Source: Jaenimonas drosophilae | Lineage: Eukaryota > Euglenozoa > Kinetoplastea > Trypanosomatida > Trypanosomatidae | Reading direction: 5' to 3' | DNA: 46,973 bases | NCBI GenBank assembly: GCA_030849065.1 | Contig: JASAON010001523.1 | Span: 1-46,973 of the forward strand | Part shown: one piece after another, positions 8,085 through 17,167 of the stretch | Numbering within the stretch: position 1 is the first letter of the stretch | Layout: each line of letters starts with the position of its first letter | Notes under the pieces: model-generated | What the model was told of the DNA's origin: nothing | The model's database searches: none | Seen by the model: only the letters and a program-made list of their open reading frames with translations | Made by a program: the position numbers and the translations under genes

Positions 8085-10472
8085 TTAGAGCTCGTAGATT
8101 CCATCGGTGAAGAGTCCGCTAAAGGTGGTTCCATCCGGGTACGTCAGCTCACCACGTCCATGTGGAGTAGAGCCGCGCAGCTCGCCGCGGTACACGGAGC
8201 CATCAATGGAGGTGAGAACACCCACCCCATCCGTCATCTCTCCCTCCTTCCACAGGCACTCTAGGGTTTCCCCGTCTGCCTTGGTGAGTCGGCCGCGGCC
8301 ATGAGGAAGGTTGTTGACCCACTCTCCCTCGTAGACGGTACCGTCAGTGTTGACCTGCGTGCCACGACCGTGACGCATGCTGTTGTGCCAATCGCCTACA
8401 TACTTTCCTGTCGCAAAGTCGTACTGCACCTGCCCATCCTGGTGTTTTCCACGATGCCAAATACCCCGCATAACGTCTCCGTTGGGAAGGGTGTAGGTTC
8501 CGTAGCCCTGACGCTTTCCATCTAGCCACGTGCCCTCATACTGATCATGATTGGTCTGGTGCACTGACTTACCGACACCCTGAAGGCGGTCGTGTAGAAA
8601 GATGCCCTCGTAGGTCATGTCATCCTTCGCGCTGTAGTACACACCACGACCGGCGCGGTGGTTATCCTTCCAGCTTCCAACGTAGTGAGAGCCATCAGGA
8701 CTGCGTTGGACGCCCTCACCACTGCGGACATCCGCCTCAAAGTGACCCTCGTAGACGCCTTCCGCATCAGTCAGGGTACCGTAGCCATGCCGCTTGTTCT
8801 TGGCCCAGTCGCCCTCGTACTTGGAGAGCTGGTCGGCATAGAGCATCGTTCCCTTCCCGTGGTGCTGGTCGCAGTGCCACTCGCCATCGTAGCGATCCCC
8901 ATTCTTGGAGGTACACTTACCAGACCCTTCACGGATGCACTGAACCCCATCCCAGTCGCCAGCGTAGACATCACCGTCGGGGAAGTAGTAGGCCCCATCC
9001 ACCACCGCATCATCTTCCCACGTGCCCTTGAATAGAACGCCGTTGAAGAGCTCAATGGAGCCCTCACCAGTGCGACGGTCATGATCCCAGTTGTTCTGGT
9101 GAACGCAGCCAAGTTCATCGGTCAGGACACCATCTCCATGTCGATAGCTATCCTTCCATCCTCCAACGTAGTGCACCCCATCCGGGTACGCTGCACTGAT
9201 GCGTACTTGCAAGACGTCCTTCACCCAGGTACCCTCAATGACCACCCCATTGGGATAGGTTAGTGTACCGCGGCCTTCGCGCAGGCCACCCTCCCACGCC
9301 CCCTTGTAGCGTGTGTTGGAAGGAAGCAGAAGCGCCTCACCGTCACCATGACAGTGGTCGAGATGCCATCCGCCACGATACCAGCTGCCGTCTGCTTTTT
9401 CTAGTGAGCCAAATCCCTCGCGCATCCCACTTCGCCACTCGCCGACGTAGGCCCGATCCTTCCACTGGTACACGCCGAAGCCCTCTTTTCGTCCGTGTAC
9501 CCACTCACCATCGTAGACCTCCATCCCTTCCTGCAACGGTTTGATGATGCACCAGCCACTAGCATTGCGAATGTCCTCCACCGCCTGGATTCCAGTAATA
9601 GAGCGAACATCCAAGGCACACAACTCCGTAGGGTCCTCCGGCAAGGTCTGCGCAGACCACGGCAGGGTATGCCGTTCAAAGACGGTGCGGATTAACAAGA
9701 GCGGCTGCTGTCGCATCAACGACTCAGCCGTGTCTGTGACGCTATAAAAGGCTGTTCCACGGCCGTTGAACTTTGCACCCTTCCACTGGCCAATGTAGAG
9801 GCAGCCGCATGTGACACTGTCGGACTGGGCCCCACTGCGACGGGACACGTAACTTGTGGGGGCCGTGCTGTGGTGGTGGTTGGTGTTGAAGACTGGGCTG
9901 AACTCACCGCTGTACTCACCAGCGGAAATCTGCGGCGAGGAGGTCGCCGTGGCTGTGGCGGGCCTCCTAACCGTCTGCCTAGAGAGGATCGAGAGAGCAG
10001 GGCCGGAGCGGAGCGCGCGTCGGGTTCGATGGTACCACAGGGCGGAGTAGTCCCTGTCCAGTGTAACGTGAAGACGCACAAAGGTTGATCCATTCTCTTC
10101 CAAGTAACGCACGCAAAAGAAGAGTTGGCCTAGGGAGTAGTTGTCATCGGCGGGGTGAATTGTCATGGTCTTCACCGGGAGGGGCGACGACAGACGCCAA
10201 ATGGCGGTTTCGGTGGTGGGGTGGCTGTCGCGCGAGCTAGCAAGAAGGATGCACCGGCTGGCGGTGTTGAACTCTTGGAAATGAATGGTGACGAGCGCGG
10301 CCTCCTGCAATGGAATGGTGAAGAAGAGCGCGGGAACCGATGCACCAATGCGAAGGTCGCAGAGCTCCATGCCAGGGAGCAACGTGGTGGGGGCGAGGTC
10401 CTCTGGTACGGTATTCATCGTCACAAAAGAGTGGCCGGAGCACTGCTCCAGAAACGGGCCAGCCTGCTCCAT
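8085..10472 (-). CDS. MORN-repeat protein (about 22 repeats)
   Basis: This 795-residue protein starts MEQAGPFLEQ. The first ~210 residues are not MORN-like. From about residue 225 to the C-terminus it consists of MORN units of the form Y-x-G-x-W-x-x-x-x-x-x-G-x-G, for example YDGEWVHGRKEGFG, YKGAWEGGLREGRG, YEGDWAKNKRHGYG and YEGEWVNNLPHGRG. I count about 22 units, some degenerate (such as the ones starting HQNNW and LECLW). MORN arrays form extended beta structures; in kinetoplastids they are known mainly from cytoskeletal sites such as the hook complex around the flagellar pocket and the axoneme. Which of these applies here cannot be told. The stop is TAA, and the open array runs to the last residues. 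Confidence 0.88.
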   Translation of the reverse strand: MEQAGPFLEQCSGHSFVTMNTVPEDLAPTTLLPGMELCDLRIGASVPALFFTIPLQEAALVTIHFQEFNTASRCILLASSRDSHPTTETAIWRLSSPLPVKTMTIHPADDNYSLGQLFFCVRYLEENGSTFVRLHVTLDRDYSALWYHRTRRALRSGPALSILSRQTVRRPATATATSSPQISAGEYSGEFSPVFNTNHHHSTAPTSYVSRRSGAQSDSVTCGCLYIGQWKGAKFNGRGTAFYSVTDTAESLMRQQPLLLIRTVFERHTLPWSAQTLPEDPTELCALDVRSITGIQAVEDIRNASGWCIIKPLQEGMEVYDGEWVHGRKEGFGVYQWKDRAYVGEWRSGMREGFGSLEKADGSWYRGGWHLDHCHGDGEALLLPSNTRYKGAWEGGLREGRGTLTYPNGVVIEGTWVKDVLQVRISAAYPDGVHYVGGWKDSYRHGDGVLTDELGCVHQNNWDHDRRTGEGSIELFNGVLFKGTWEDDAVVDGAYYFPDGDVYAGDWDGVQCIREGSGKCTSKNGDRYDGEWHCDQHHGKGTMLYADQLSKYEGDWAKNKRHGYGTLTDAEGVYEGHFEADVRSGEGVQRSPDGSHYVGSWKDNHRAGRGVYYSAKDDMTYEGIFLHDRLQGVGKSVHQTNHDQYEGTWLDGKRQGYGTYTLPNGDVMRGIWHRGKHQDGQVQYDFATGKYVGDWHNSMRHGRGTQVNTDGTVYEGEWVNNLPHGRGRLTKADGETLECLWKEGEMTDGVGVLTSIDGSVYRGELRGSTPHGRGELTYPDGTTFSGLFTDGIYEL

Positions 10473-10939
10473 GGCGGGGAGTTTGTTTCTAATGATAAGG
10501 ATTCCCTACAATGGCTCCTCCAGTCAACGTTGGCTAAGTGAAGACGCACATGTACAAACACACAGGAAGGAAAGGAGAAGAACAACACAAGATAGTATCA
10601 AGTGTTCTTCATACATTGGCATTCATTCACGACACATGTGTGTTTCACACACACACGCCTACTTCAAACTTGCTTGTTTTGTTGTGTTAAATCGAATCAC
10701 GGGAACGCGAGCAACAGCGACGGGGAGGGAGGGTGAGAAAGTGCGACTTGAAGAGACACGGGGTGGGTGGGAACGGAATCGTACACGGAAGGGGAAAGGG
10801 AAAGAGATTGACATCACACATTCCGCAACTTTGTGTCGTCGCAGTTGACCCTCGCACACACTCCATCGTCAACCCTTCAGCAGATGCTGGATTTGGTGGT
10901 ACCACCAGGTTAGAAAGAAGGGGGGTGCCTGTCTTGGGG
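10473..10939. other. intergenic spacer
   Basis: These 467 bases lie between the GTPase stop and the MORN start. The minus strand is pyrimidine-rich at about 10565-10580 and 10720-10810, as expected for splice signals. Short overlapping frames on both strands look non-coding. Confidence 0.55.
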
Positions 10940-12832
10940 TTACATCACACAGCAGCAGCACTGTCCAGACCCATCGTCCTGTCTACTTCTTGCAGGTTGG
11001 GTGTCACGGGTGATGTGGTCGGACGGGGGTCGGTCCAGTGTTGCTGGTTCATCGCTCAAGTTCATGGGTGACAAAACAATGGGCATACGTCCGTACTGCG
11101 TCGCATAACGAGGGCCCCGCATTGGAGCGGGAGCACTGAAGACTAGTGGGTCCTGAAAGGCTTGCTCCTGTGGTCTCGATGCCGCGGCAGCTGTGCGTTG
11201 GATGTTCAGTGGGTGATTCGCCGGTGGTGGGTGGGGTACGGGTAGGGTGGTCGTGGACGGGTTAGGGTGAGAGGTAGGCCGGGAGCTGGCCTGGGTGGAC
11301 ACGCCGTTTGCCTGCGCGTTCGAATGGGTGGGGCGGGCCTGCGCCGCCTGAGCGGGAGCAGGAGCGGGAGCGGGAGCGGTGGTTGTCGTGCGAGGGGCGT
11401 GCGTCACGCGGGGAGGTGGAGATGAAGGCCGCACAGCATCTGCCAACAGCGCCGGGTTGATCCTGGTCTCCACTTCCGCCGCCGGCCGGGCAAGGTCGGC
11501 GCGGGAGGGAGCGGCAGAATTGCGCCGCGGGGCGGGCGGTGCAGGCGGTATGGCACTGCGACGGAACCCGCTGGCTGTGGCTGAGCGATGGTGTGGTGGT
11601 GTACCCCGCTTTAAGATGCTTGCTGGACGGAAGTCAGGGGACTGGCTTCGGGTTCTGCCAGAGTCTCCAAGCGGCTTGGTATCCTCGGATAGGGCATACG
11701 CCCGCACAATGGGAATGCGCTCACTGAGACGCAGTTGTGTATTGCTGGGGACGGCAAAAGTGGTGGGCTTTGCGGGGTTAACATTGCTGTTGTCGACGAA
11801 GGCGACGGCGTTCTTGGATTTGGCGTCTGAATCCTCGTCGGTGTCGAGAGACTCATTATAGAGCGTCGGAAGCATCGGAAGGCAGAGCTTTTGGTCCACG
11901 GCCTGTGATTGCCCACGTGCCGTCACCCGGTTGGAGAAGGGGCGGATGATACCACCATGTTGGAGAGATCGCCGACGACGAGCTCCACTCGACCCACCGC
12001 CTCCATTGACGAGCATGTGAAGGCGGATGACGGCATGAAAAAGATCCATGACGTCGCTTAGGTTTTTGACGGACAACTCAAACAAAGGAAGCCGTCGGGA
12101 GGCCCCATTTGGTACCTCCACCCCCTCTACGTCGGATGATTGTCTATCTTGGTCCTCGGCGGAGCTCCACATGGACTTCCATAGCCTCTCCAAGATGCCG
12201 CTCTGCTTCTTCACCTCCGACTTGGTGGATGCGATGGTAGCACCCGCGCTCAGCTCCAATCCCATGGACTCCATGCACTCCTCCGTCATCTTTTCCGCAT
12301 CGGAGGTGCTCACCTGCCGTCGTCGTTGCTTAATTTCGTCCGTGTGGGTGCCCACCAAGAACATGGGAATCTGCCGTCTTGCTAGGGCGGAGGATGAGGT
12401 GGTCGAGGATGATGGTGTGGGGGAACGACTGTCATTGACAGAATCTTTCGGAAGCCGTGGGCTGCGCTGTAAGTCTGGTTTGGGGATCATCTTTTGTCGC
12501 ACATTGCTCACTTCCTTCGCATACTCTCGCAAGTGCATCAGGCTATCCCTCGACAGTACGTTATACACAAACAGCACCACATCAGCCATCTCAATGTATT
12601 GAGATCGCTGCGCTACATAATCTGATCGTGACGTGCAGTCGAAGACGTCAATGACAAACATTTGACCATTCACCATCTCCCGACGAGTCATCGTTTCAAT
12701 ACGCGTGGGTATGTAGTCCGAAAGAAAGACCTCATCAACATACTGAGTTGCCAAGGCCGTCTTTCCTACGCGATTGTCGCCGAGAAGAAGCACCCTGCAT
12801 GACGCGCAGTTTGGATTATAGCCGTTGTCCAT
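10940..12832 (-). CDS. divergent Ras-like small GTPase with long disordered tail and C-terminal CaaX-like motif
   Basis: This protein has 630 residues from the ATG giving MDNGYNPNCA; the frame stays open upstream, but that part encodes the T-rich leader. The G domain covers about residues 10-320. Its P-loop GDNRVGKT (18-25) is intact and the switch-I Thr is T43 in YIPTR. The G3 box is DCTS (65-68) instead of DxxG, the Gln61 equivalent is Arg, and G4 reads THTD (162-165) instead of NKxD. A Ser/Pro-rich insert (about 114-153) splits the domain before PMFLVGTHTD. The tail (about 330-620) is Pro/Ala/Ser/Arg-rich. The protein ends QCCCCVM, so the last four residues fit a CaaX prenylation box with adjacent Cys for palmitoylation. 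It is likely membrane-anchored, and altered nucleotide handling is inferred. Confidence 0.82.
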   Translation of the reverse strand: MDNGYNPNCASCRVLLLGDNRVGKTALATQYVDEVFLSDYIPTRIETMTRREMVNGQMFVIDVFDCTSRSDYVAQRSQYIEMADVVLFVYNVLSRDSLMHLREYAKEVSNVRQKMIPKPDLQRSPRLPKDSVNDSRSPTPSSSTTSSSALARRQIPMFLVGTHTDEIKQRRRQVSTSDAEKMTEECMESMGLELSAGATIASTKSEVKKQSGILERLWKSMWSSAEDQDRQSSDVEGVEVPNGASRRLPLFELSVKNLSDVMDLFHAVIRLHMLVNGGGGSSGARRRRSLQHGGIIRPFSNRVTARGQSQAVDQKLCLPMLPTLYNESLDTDEDSDAKSKNAVAFVDNSNVNPAKPTTFAVPSNTQLRLSERIPIVRAYALSEDTKPLGDSGRTRSQSPDFRPASILKRGTPPHHRSATASGFRRSAIPPAPPAPRRNSAAPSRADLARPAAEVETRINPALLADAVRPSSPPPRVTHAPRTTTTAPAPAPAPAQAAQARPTHSNAQANGVSTQASSRPTSHPNPSTTTLPVPHPPPANHPLNIQRTAAAASRPQEQAFQDPLVFSAPAPMRGPRYATQYGRMPIVLSPMNLSDEPATLDRPPSDHITRDTQPARSRQDDGSGQCCCCVM

Positions 12833-14549
12833 GCGGATGATAGGGAAGAAACAACAACGTTGCACAACAGCAAAGAAAAAAAAAACACAATCAGCAAAAC
12901 ACCACAACTGTGCTGAGAAGAGAGGGTTTTTGAGAGCAAGCACAGCACCGACAGAGAGAAGCACCCCAAGTAGGGAAACGGTGGGAGACAGCCTAGAAGG
13001 AAGGAAACAAGGCAGCGCGATGACGCGAATGCGGATTGGCGATGCACTGCGAAACGGGGCACGTGTGTTGCCTTAGACTGAACTCACACGCCCGTCCTTC
13101 TCACAGGTTACTCCAACACGCGTACCCACTGGTCGGCACGGCTCTCTCACACGCCAAAAAGCAACAGAAACAAGAAAAGAGATGTGTCCCTCTAATTTAC
13201 AGTGATCAGCCCCCAAATTTAGCAGGTGGGGGTTAATAAGCGGAAGCGGGGAAGGAGAGTATGGGAACAACTACTGAAAAGAGCCAACCTACCAAATGAT
13301 GGAGGAAGGAAGGTGGGGGAAGTGGAGCGGACGAAAGGAAAACCGGAAAAGCACTCTGTTTCTTGTGTGAAACCTCGCCGTGAAGCTAGAGACAACCGCA
13401 AGTGCTGGTTGCGCCGATGCCACCACGCTCCTCCTGCGCCACAGCAAAGAAAAAGGGGGAGCTTTGAGGAGTTGTGGGGACAAGGGTGTCGCCGAATGTG
13501 CTCCACACCCAAAAACAAAGTTACCCCAAAGAAAAGAAAAAAAACTGGTGCTAGTACAGATCCCACGCCTATATAGTATAAAGGTATTTGTTGTTGTCTT
13601 GACGAGGGCCGGCAGAACCGCGGAGTGACAGCAAGCAACGAAGACAGACTGCAACACGGAATATACAATGTTTCTCAGCTTCACCTGAAAGGCTTTACTT
13701 CACGACGCTTTGCACTTCAGGAGGTCTCTGACAAGACCAACCGTAACAGAGGTCGCAACAACACCAACACTCGAGAGAGAGAGCACCAACGTACCAACAC
13801 CGATGACGCTGAGTGGTTGTGAGCTCCAATGCGGTGGTATGATATGGCAAGAACACTATCTGCCGACGTGGTGGCCTAGTTCAGCGATTCCTGAAGGTGG
13901 GTTGGGTGAAGATGCGACATGTACCAATAGTGGAGTCACTGTTCTTCTCTTCACAAGAAAGAGAACAACAGTGATACGTGATAGTTTTTTTTTCTCTTGG
14001 TGGAGATGTTGTGATGGCGGTTACGACGACTACTTCTGTATCCACGTCTCACACCAGGTCCGTTGGTTCTCTCGGGAAAAAGACAGCGGCGAAAAAAAAA
14101 AGTCTAGTGTGCCAGGATTTATCAGAATTGTGAAGGAATCAAAATACACGACAAAGTCAGCGTTGAAGGGCCAGTGAAAGTGTAAGAGACACTCCTGTAA
14201 CGCCGGCAATCAAGCACAGATAGCTGATCTGGCTTGAAACAATTGTTGGTGATGGGTAGCTCTGTGTGCGAATACGGCGAAGCTCCCTACATGAAGAAGA
14301 TGTGAGATGTGAGAACGAAGAAAGAATCATAAATCAAATGCATTCATAAAGACATGGATCAGTACCTTGCAGAGGTGCTACACACAAATTCCATCATCAT
14401 TGTGTTGCTGGACGTATCTAGCTCGTTGGAGCACAAGCAGTTCTCTTTTCTTTCACTGCGCACAAATTCCCCCCACCCCATTTCATGCTCTGTGACAGCA
14501 GTCGTACAGAACGTCACCCACTCACTCCCCCCATCCTCCGCTCCAAGCT
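12833..14549. other. 1.7-kb region without a convincing gene
   Basis: This is the longest gene-free stretch in the window. It should contain the GTPase 5' UTR (from about 12913) and a long 3' UTR of the upstream single-TM protein gene. Open frames on the minus strand at 13219-13684 and on the plus strand at 13710-14177 have erratic composition, no recognisable motif and overlap one another, so I do not call them. I searched by eye for tRNA A/B boxes and tandem repeats and found only a short GA run near 13773-13782 and a T9 run near 13985. Confidence 0.5.
12913..12914 (-). promoter_or_regulatory. predicted spliced-leader acceptor AG for the GTPase gene
   Basis: On the minus strand CCTCTCTTCTCAG precedes an ~80-nt leader with no ATG before the start at 12832. 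The closer T10 tract at about 12881-12891 has no AG between it and the ATG, so it is unlikely to direct splicing and would lie inside the 5' UTR. Confidence 0.5.
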
Positions 14550-16712
14550 CTACGTGCTCATTCGAATCTCACTCCGTGAAGCATTCCGCATGAAGCCGAG
14601 GAGACACTCGAGGTACACTTCACTGCTCCAGTCTGGGTGCAACTTGGCAAGTTCAGTCACACGCCATCGCTGCTTCTCCGCAGACTCCAGCCTCCAATTG
14701 ACCTCGTCGTAGGGCTGCTCCAGCTGCCCAATCATCTGCATCTCCACCACCTCCACCGACGGGCATGGAAGACCTTCGTGCTGCATGGCACAGGCGATCG
14801 TGTTGCGTAGGCGAGAGAGGAAACCTTGCCAGGAGCGGTTCCGAAGAGCCAACGTGATGGACTCCACAATGCCACCGCGCACGAGGCCGTAGTCGTACAC
14901 ATCACTCATAGGATAGGTCACCCAGCGACGCCATATACTGCCATCGCGGCTACGTGCAAAGAGCCGGCTCTGGTGCCGCACGCGTTCGTAGGCCACAATC
15001 ATTTGGCGATAGTAGGCAAGACGAGCTTCATGCGTGGAATGCGGGCCTCCACCCTTCACATGCTGCGTTGAGCGCTCCAGCCGCTCAATGCTCTCGCTCA
15101 AGACACGCCGGTGCAGCAGCGCCACCTCTTCATGGCGCAACGACCCTGCCGGGACTCTGTAAAGGCTTTCCAGCTGAACGGCTGAGCTGACGTAGAGCGA
15201 GGAGAGGAGCTCATCCGGGTGGCCCGACATGCCACCACCACCCAGCCAGAGCGGATTCACCGTAGCACCCACCATGAGGAAGTAGAGAAGCACAAGACAC
15301 AACAAGAAGAGCCGGCGGCTTGTGCGGCCAATCCGTGGGAAGAGCCACCGACTACGTAGCCACCACGTATCTCCAAGATGCAGCTCCTCCTCCTCCCGCA
15401 CCACCCGTGGGGTGTGGCGAAGGGCAGTCTGGGGTGGCTTTACCCCACCCTCCCGTCGTCGTGCCCTGGCCGCATTCTCTGGCCCACCAACACTGAAGTT
15501 CAACGGACGTGCGGTCCGACCGAGGTCCGGGGTAGTGCGGCCACCCTGATAGCCCCGACGACGCCGTGCCACGCTGTCTTCCACAATCGGTGATACATCG
15601 GGCTCGAGGAGTGTGGGTGAGCGCCGCAAGGACGCGGTGTGCTCGGTGGTCATGGGTCGTGACGGGTGGGGTATGCTGCTGCTCCCACCTGAGGATGCCA
15701 AGCTGGCCAACGAGCTGCTGAGTGTGGAGAGGTAGGCCACCTTGGCAACAGGCTGCAATGGCGCACCGCCCGATGCACGAGAGGCTCTTGGTCCGAGAAA
15801 GGCCAGCGGATCATCGTCTTCTTCTGGAGGTGCCGTGGACCCGAGCGACGCAGTTGAAGTTGGCGGCTCACGTCGAGGTGCCGCTCGGCGGTCGGCCGTT
15901 TGCCAGTGCGGCTCCAAGCCAGACTCTGAGGCCTCGGATGGATAGCGGAGTGGAGAGGCAGGCAGGATGGTGCTCATGCAAATGGACGGGCAGCCCACAC
16001 GTGGTGGAGTAGGCTCGGCGGAGTTGGGCAAAACGTAGGAGAGGTCCGGCCGTCGCGGCGGGGAACCATCGGAGGCGGCGGCCGGCGAGTGGCCGCGCCG
16101 CTCCGCGCGCAGAAAGGCCGGTGTGGAGGTAAGGACGGTGTGCTGCCGAGCTGGACGAGGTGTGGGCTCAGATCGCAACGAGTGCTCACGAGAGGCACCC
16201 CCGCCTGGGGTCACTGTTGAGCAGAGCGGGCGTCCATCCATGCCAACCTCCTCATCATCGACGGCCTCCACACAGAAGCGCTGGGCGGCCCACTCCAGAA
16301 CGGGCTCCGAGTCACGCCGCTGCCGCTTCGTCGTCACGACATTCTCCGTTGTGCCCGCACGCATGGAGGGATCGTCGTCCGTGTAGATGGAGAGGGCGGC
16401 AGCTGTTCTCCGCGATGATGAGGAGGATGATGCTGGCCCAGGGCGGGAGCTTCGTCGAGCTCCAGAGGATGAGCTTCCACCACCTCCACCCCCGCCATCC
16501 GGTGGCAGTCGGGTGCTGCCGGATGACCGGCAGAGAGAAGGCCGAGACGTTCCCACAGTTTCTCGTTCACCTCCACGCAGGAAGCTGCGTGGCTCGTGGC
16601 CAGACATGGTGCTATCCTCTACCCCAATTCGTGGCGAGGATGATGCTTCATTACTGAGAGCCTGGGACGCTGCGGGATTTGCATGCTGGGAAGCACGTGG
16701 CCGCGAGTACAT
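14550..16712 (-). CDS. hypothetical single-TM protein with long disordered N-terminal region
   Basis: This protein has 720 residues and I do not recognise it. Residues 1-440 are Ser/Pro/Arg/Gly-rich low complexity with many potential phosphosites (a GGGGGGGSSSSG run near 74-84, SSSSSS near 95-100), with no predicted fold visible. A basic stretch (RSRWLFPRIGRTSRR, about 453-467) precedes one hydrophobic segment at about 468-486 (LFLLCLVLLYFLMVGAT). The following ~230 residues are ordinary in composition, helical-looking and contain several Trp and Cys. The arrangement fits a type II single-pass membrane protein with a disordered cytosolic (or nucleoplasmic) region and a folded distal domain; topology and location are inferred. 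No signal peptide is present at the N-terminus. Confidence 0.75.
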   Translation of the reverse strand: MYSRPRASQHANPAASQALSNEASSSPRIGVEDSTMSGHEPRSFLRGGERETVGTSRPSLCRSSGSTRLPPDGGGGGGGSSSSGARRSSRPGPASSSSSSRRTAAALSIYTDDDPSMRAGTTENVVTTKRQRRDSEPVLEWAAQRFCVEAVDDEEVGMDGRPLCSTVTPGGGASREHSLRSEPTPRPARQHTVLTSTPAFLRAERRGHSPAAASDGSPPRRPDLSYVLPNSAEPTPPRVGCPSICMSTILPASPLRYPSEASESGLEPHWQTADRRAAPRREPPTSTASLGSTAPPEEDDDPLAFLGPRASRASGGAPLQPVAKVAYLSTLSSSLASLASSGGSSSIPHPSRPMTTEHTASLRRSPTLLEPDVSPIVEDSVARRRRGYQGGRTTPDLGRTARPLNFSVGGPENAARARRREGGVKPPQTALRHTPRVVREEEELHLGDTWWLRSRWLFPRIGRTSRRLFLLCLVLLYFLMVGATVNPLWLGGGGMSGHPDELLSSLYVSSAVQLESLYRVPAGSLRHEEVALLHRRVLSESIERLERSTQHVKGGGPHSTHEARLAYYRQMIVAYERVRHQSRLFARSRDGSIWRRWVTYPMSDVYDYGLVRGGIVESITLALRNRSWQGFLSRLRNTIACAMQHEGLPCPSVEVVEMQMIGQLEQPYDEVNWRLESAEKQRWRVTELAKLHPDWSSEVYLECLLGFMRNASRSEIRMST

Positions 16713-17167
16713 CCACCTAAATCTATGATTCTTGCAACGAGGAATGGCCGCAGTATTCAGCGGCGCGGTTCCTCCAACTGAGTGCGGCTAACAACAAACA
16801 CAACAACTAAAAGAAGCCGTGGTGGATTATCCCGTGACAGAAGTGGGCATCAGTTGAGGTTTCCAACTGAGGTCACAGGCACAGCCGTATACGATGTTGG
16901 TGGTGCGTCACAGGATGCCCACAAACAGCGGCTAGAGTACCTTCCACGGTCAGTGAAGGAAGGTGCTGGGAAAAGAGTGGGTCGAACAAAGAAGAAGAAG
17001 AAGAAGAAGTGTTGTTAGACTCATCACAGACACAAACAGAAGTACCCGCAACATTGAGTATTCATATACCGTGTTCTTGTTGTTTAAATCGCTTAGCATG
17101 ATTAACCGACAAATCGTGATGGAGCACTCTCGTCCACGCCTATGAGGAAGAATAAGAAATGCGCTCG
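16713..17167. other. intergenic: leader of the single-TM protein gene with (TTC)6 tract
   Basis: This 455-base spacer contains no convincing gene. A GAA repeat on the plus strand reads as a TTC polypyrimidine tract on the coding strand (16991-17009) and probably serves trans-splicing of the gene starting at 16712. Confidence 0.55.
16991..17009 (-). repeat. (TTC)6 trinucleotide repeat acting as polypyrimidine tract
   Basis: Six GAA units on the plus strand give an uninterrupted pyrimidine run on the coding strand about 280 bases upstream of the ATG at 16712. A similar five-unit run occurs upstream of NOC3. A role in splice-acceptor choice is inferred from position. Confidence 0.6.

Noticed and set aside
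12833..12964. N-terminal 44-codon extension of the GTPase gene
   Set aside because: It translates the T-rich splice region (Phe-rich run) and would cross the predicted splice acceptor at 12913; the ATG at 12832 sits just before the P-loop domain.
13219..13684. Two overlapping minus-strand frames (149 and 131 codons)
   Set aside because: They overlap in different frames, are Phe/Ser/Cys/Arg-rich from pyrimidine-rich DNA, and neither shows a motif.
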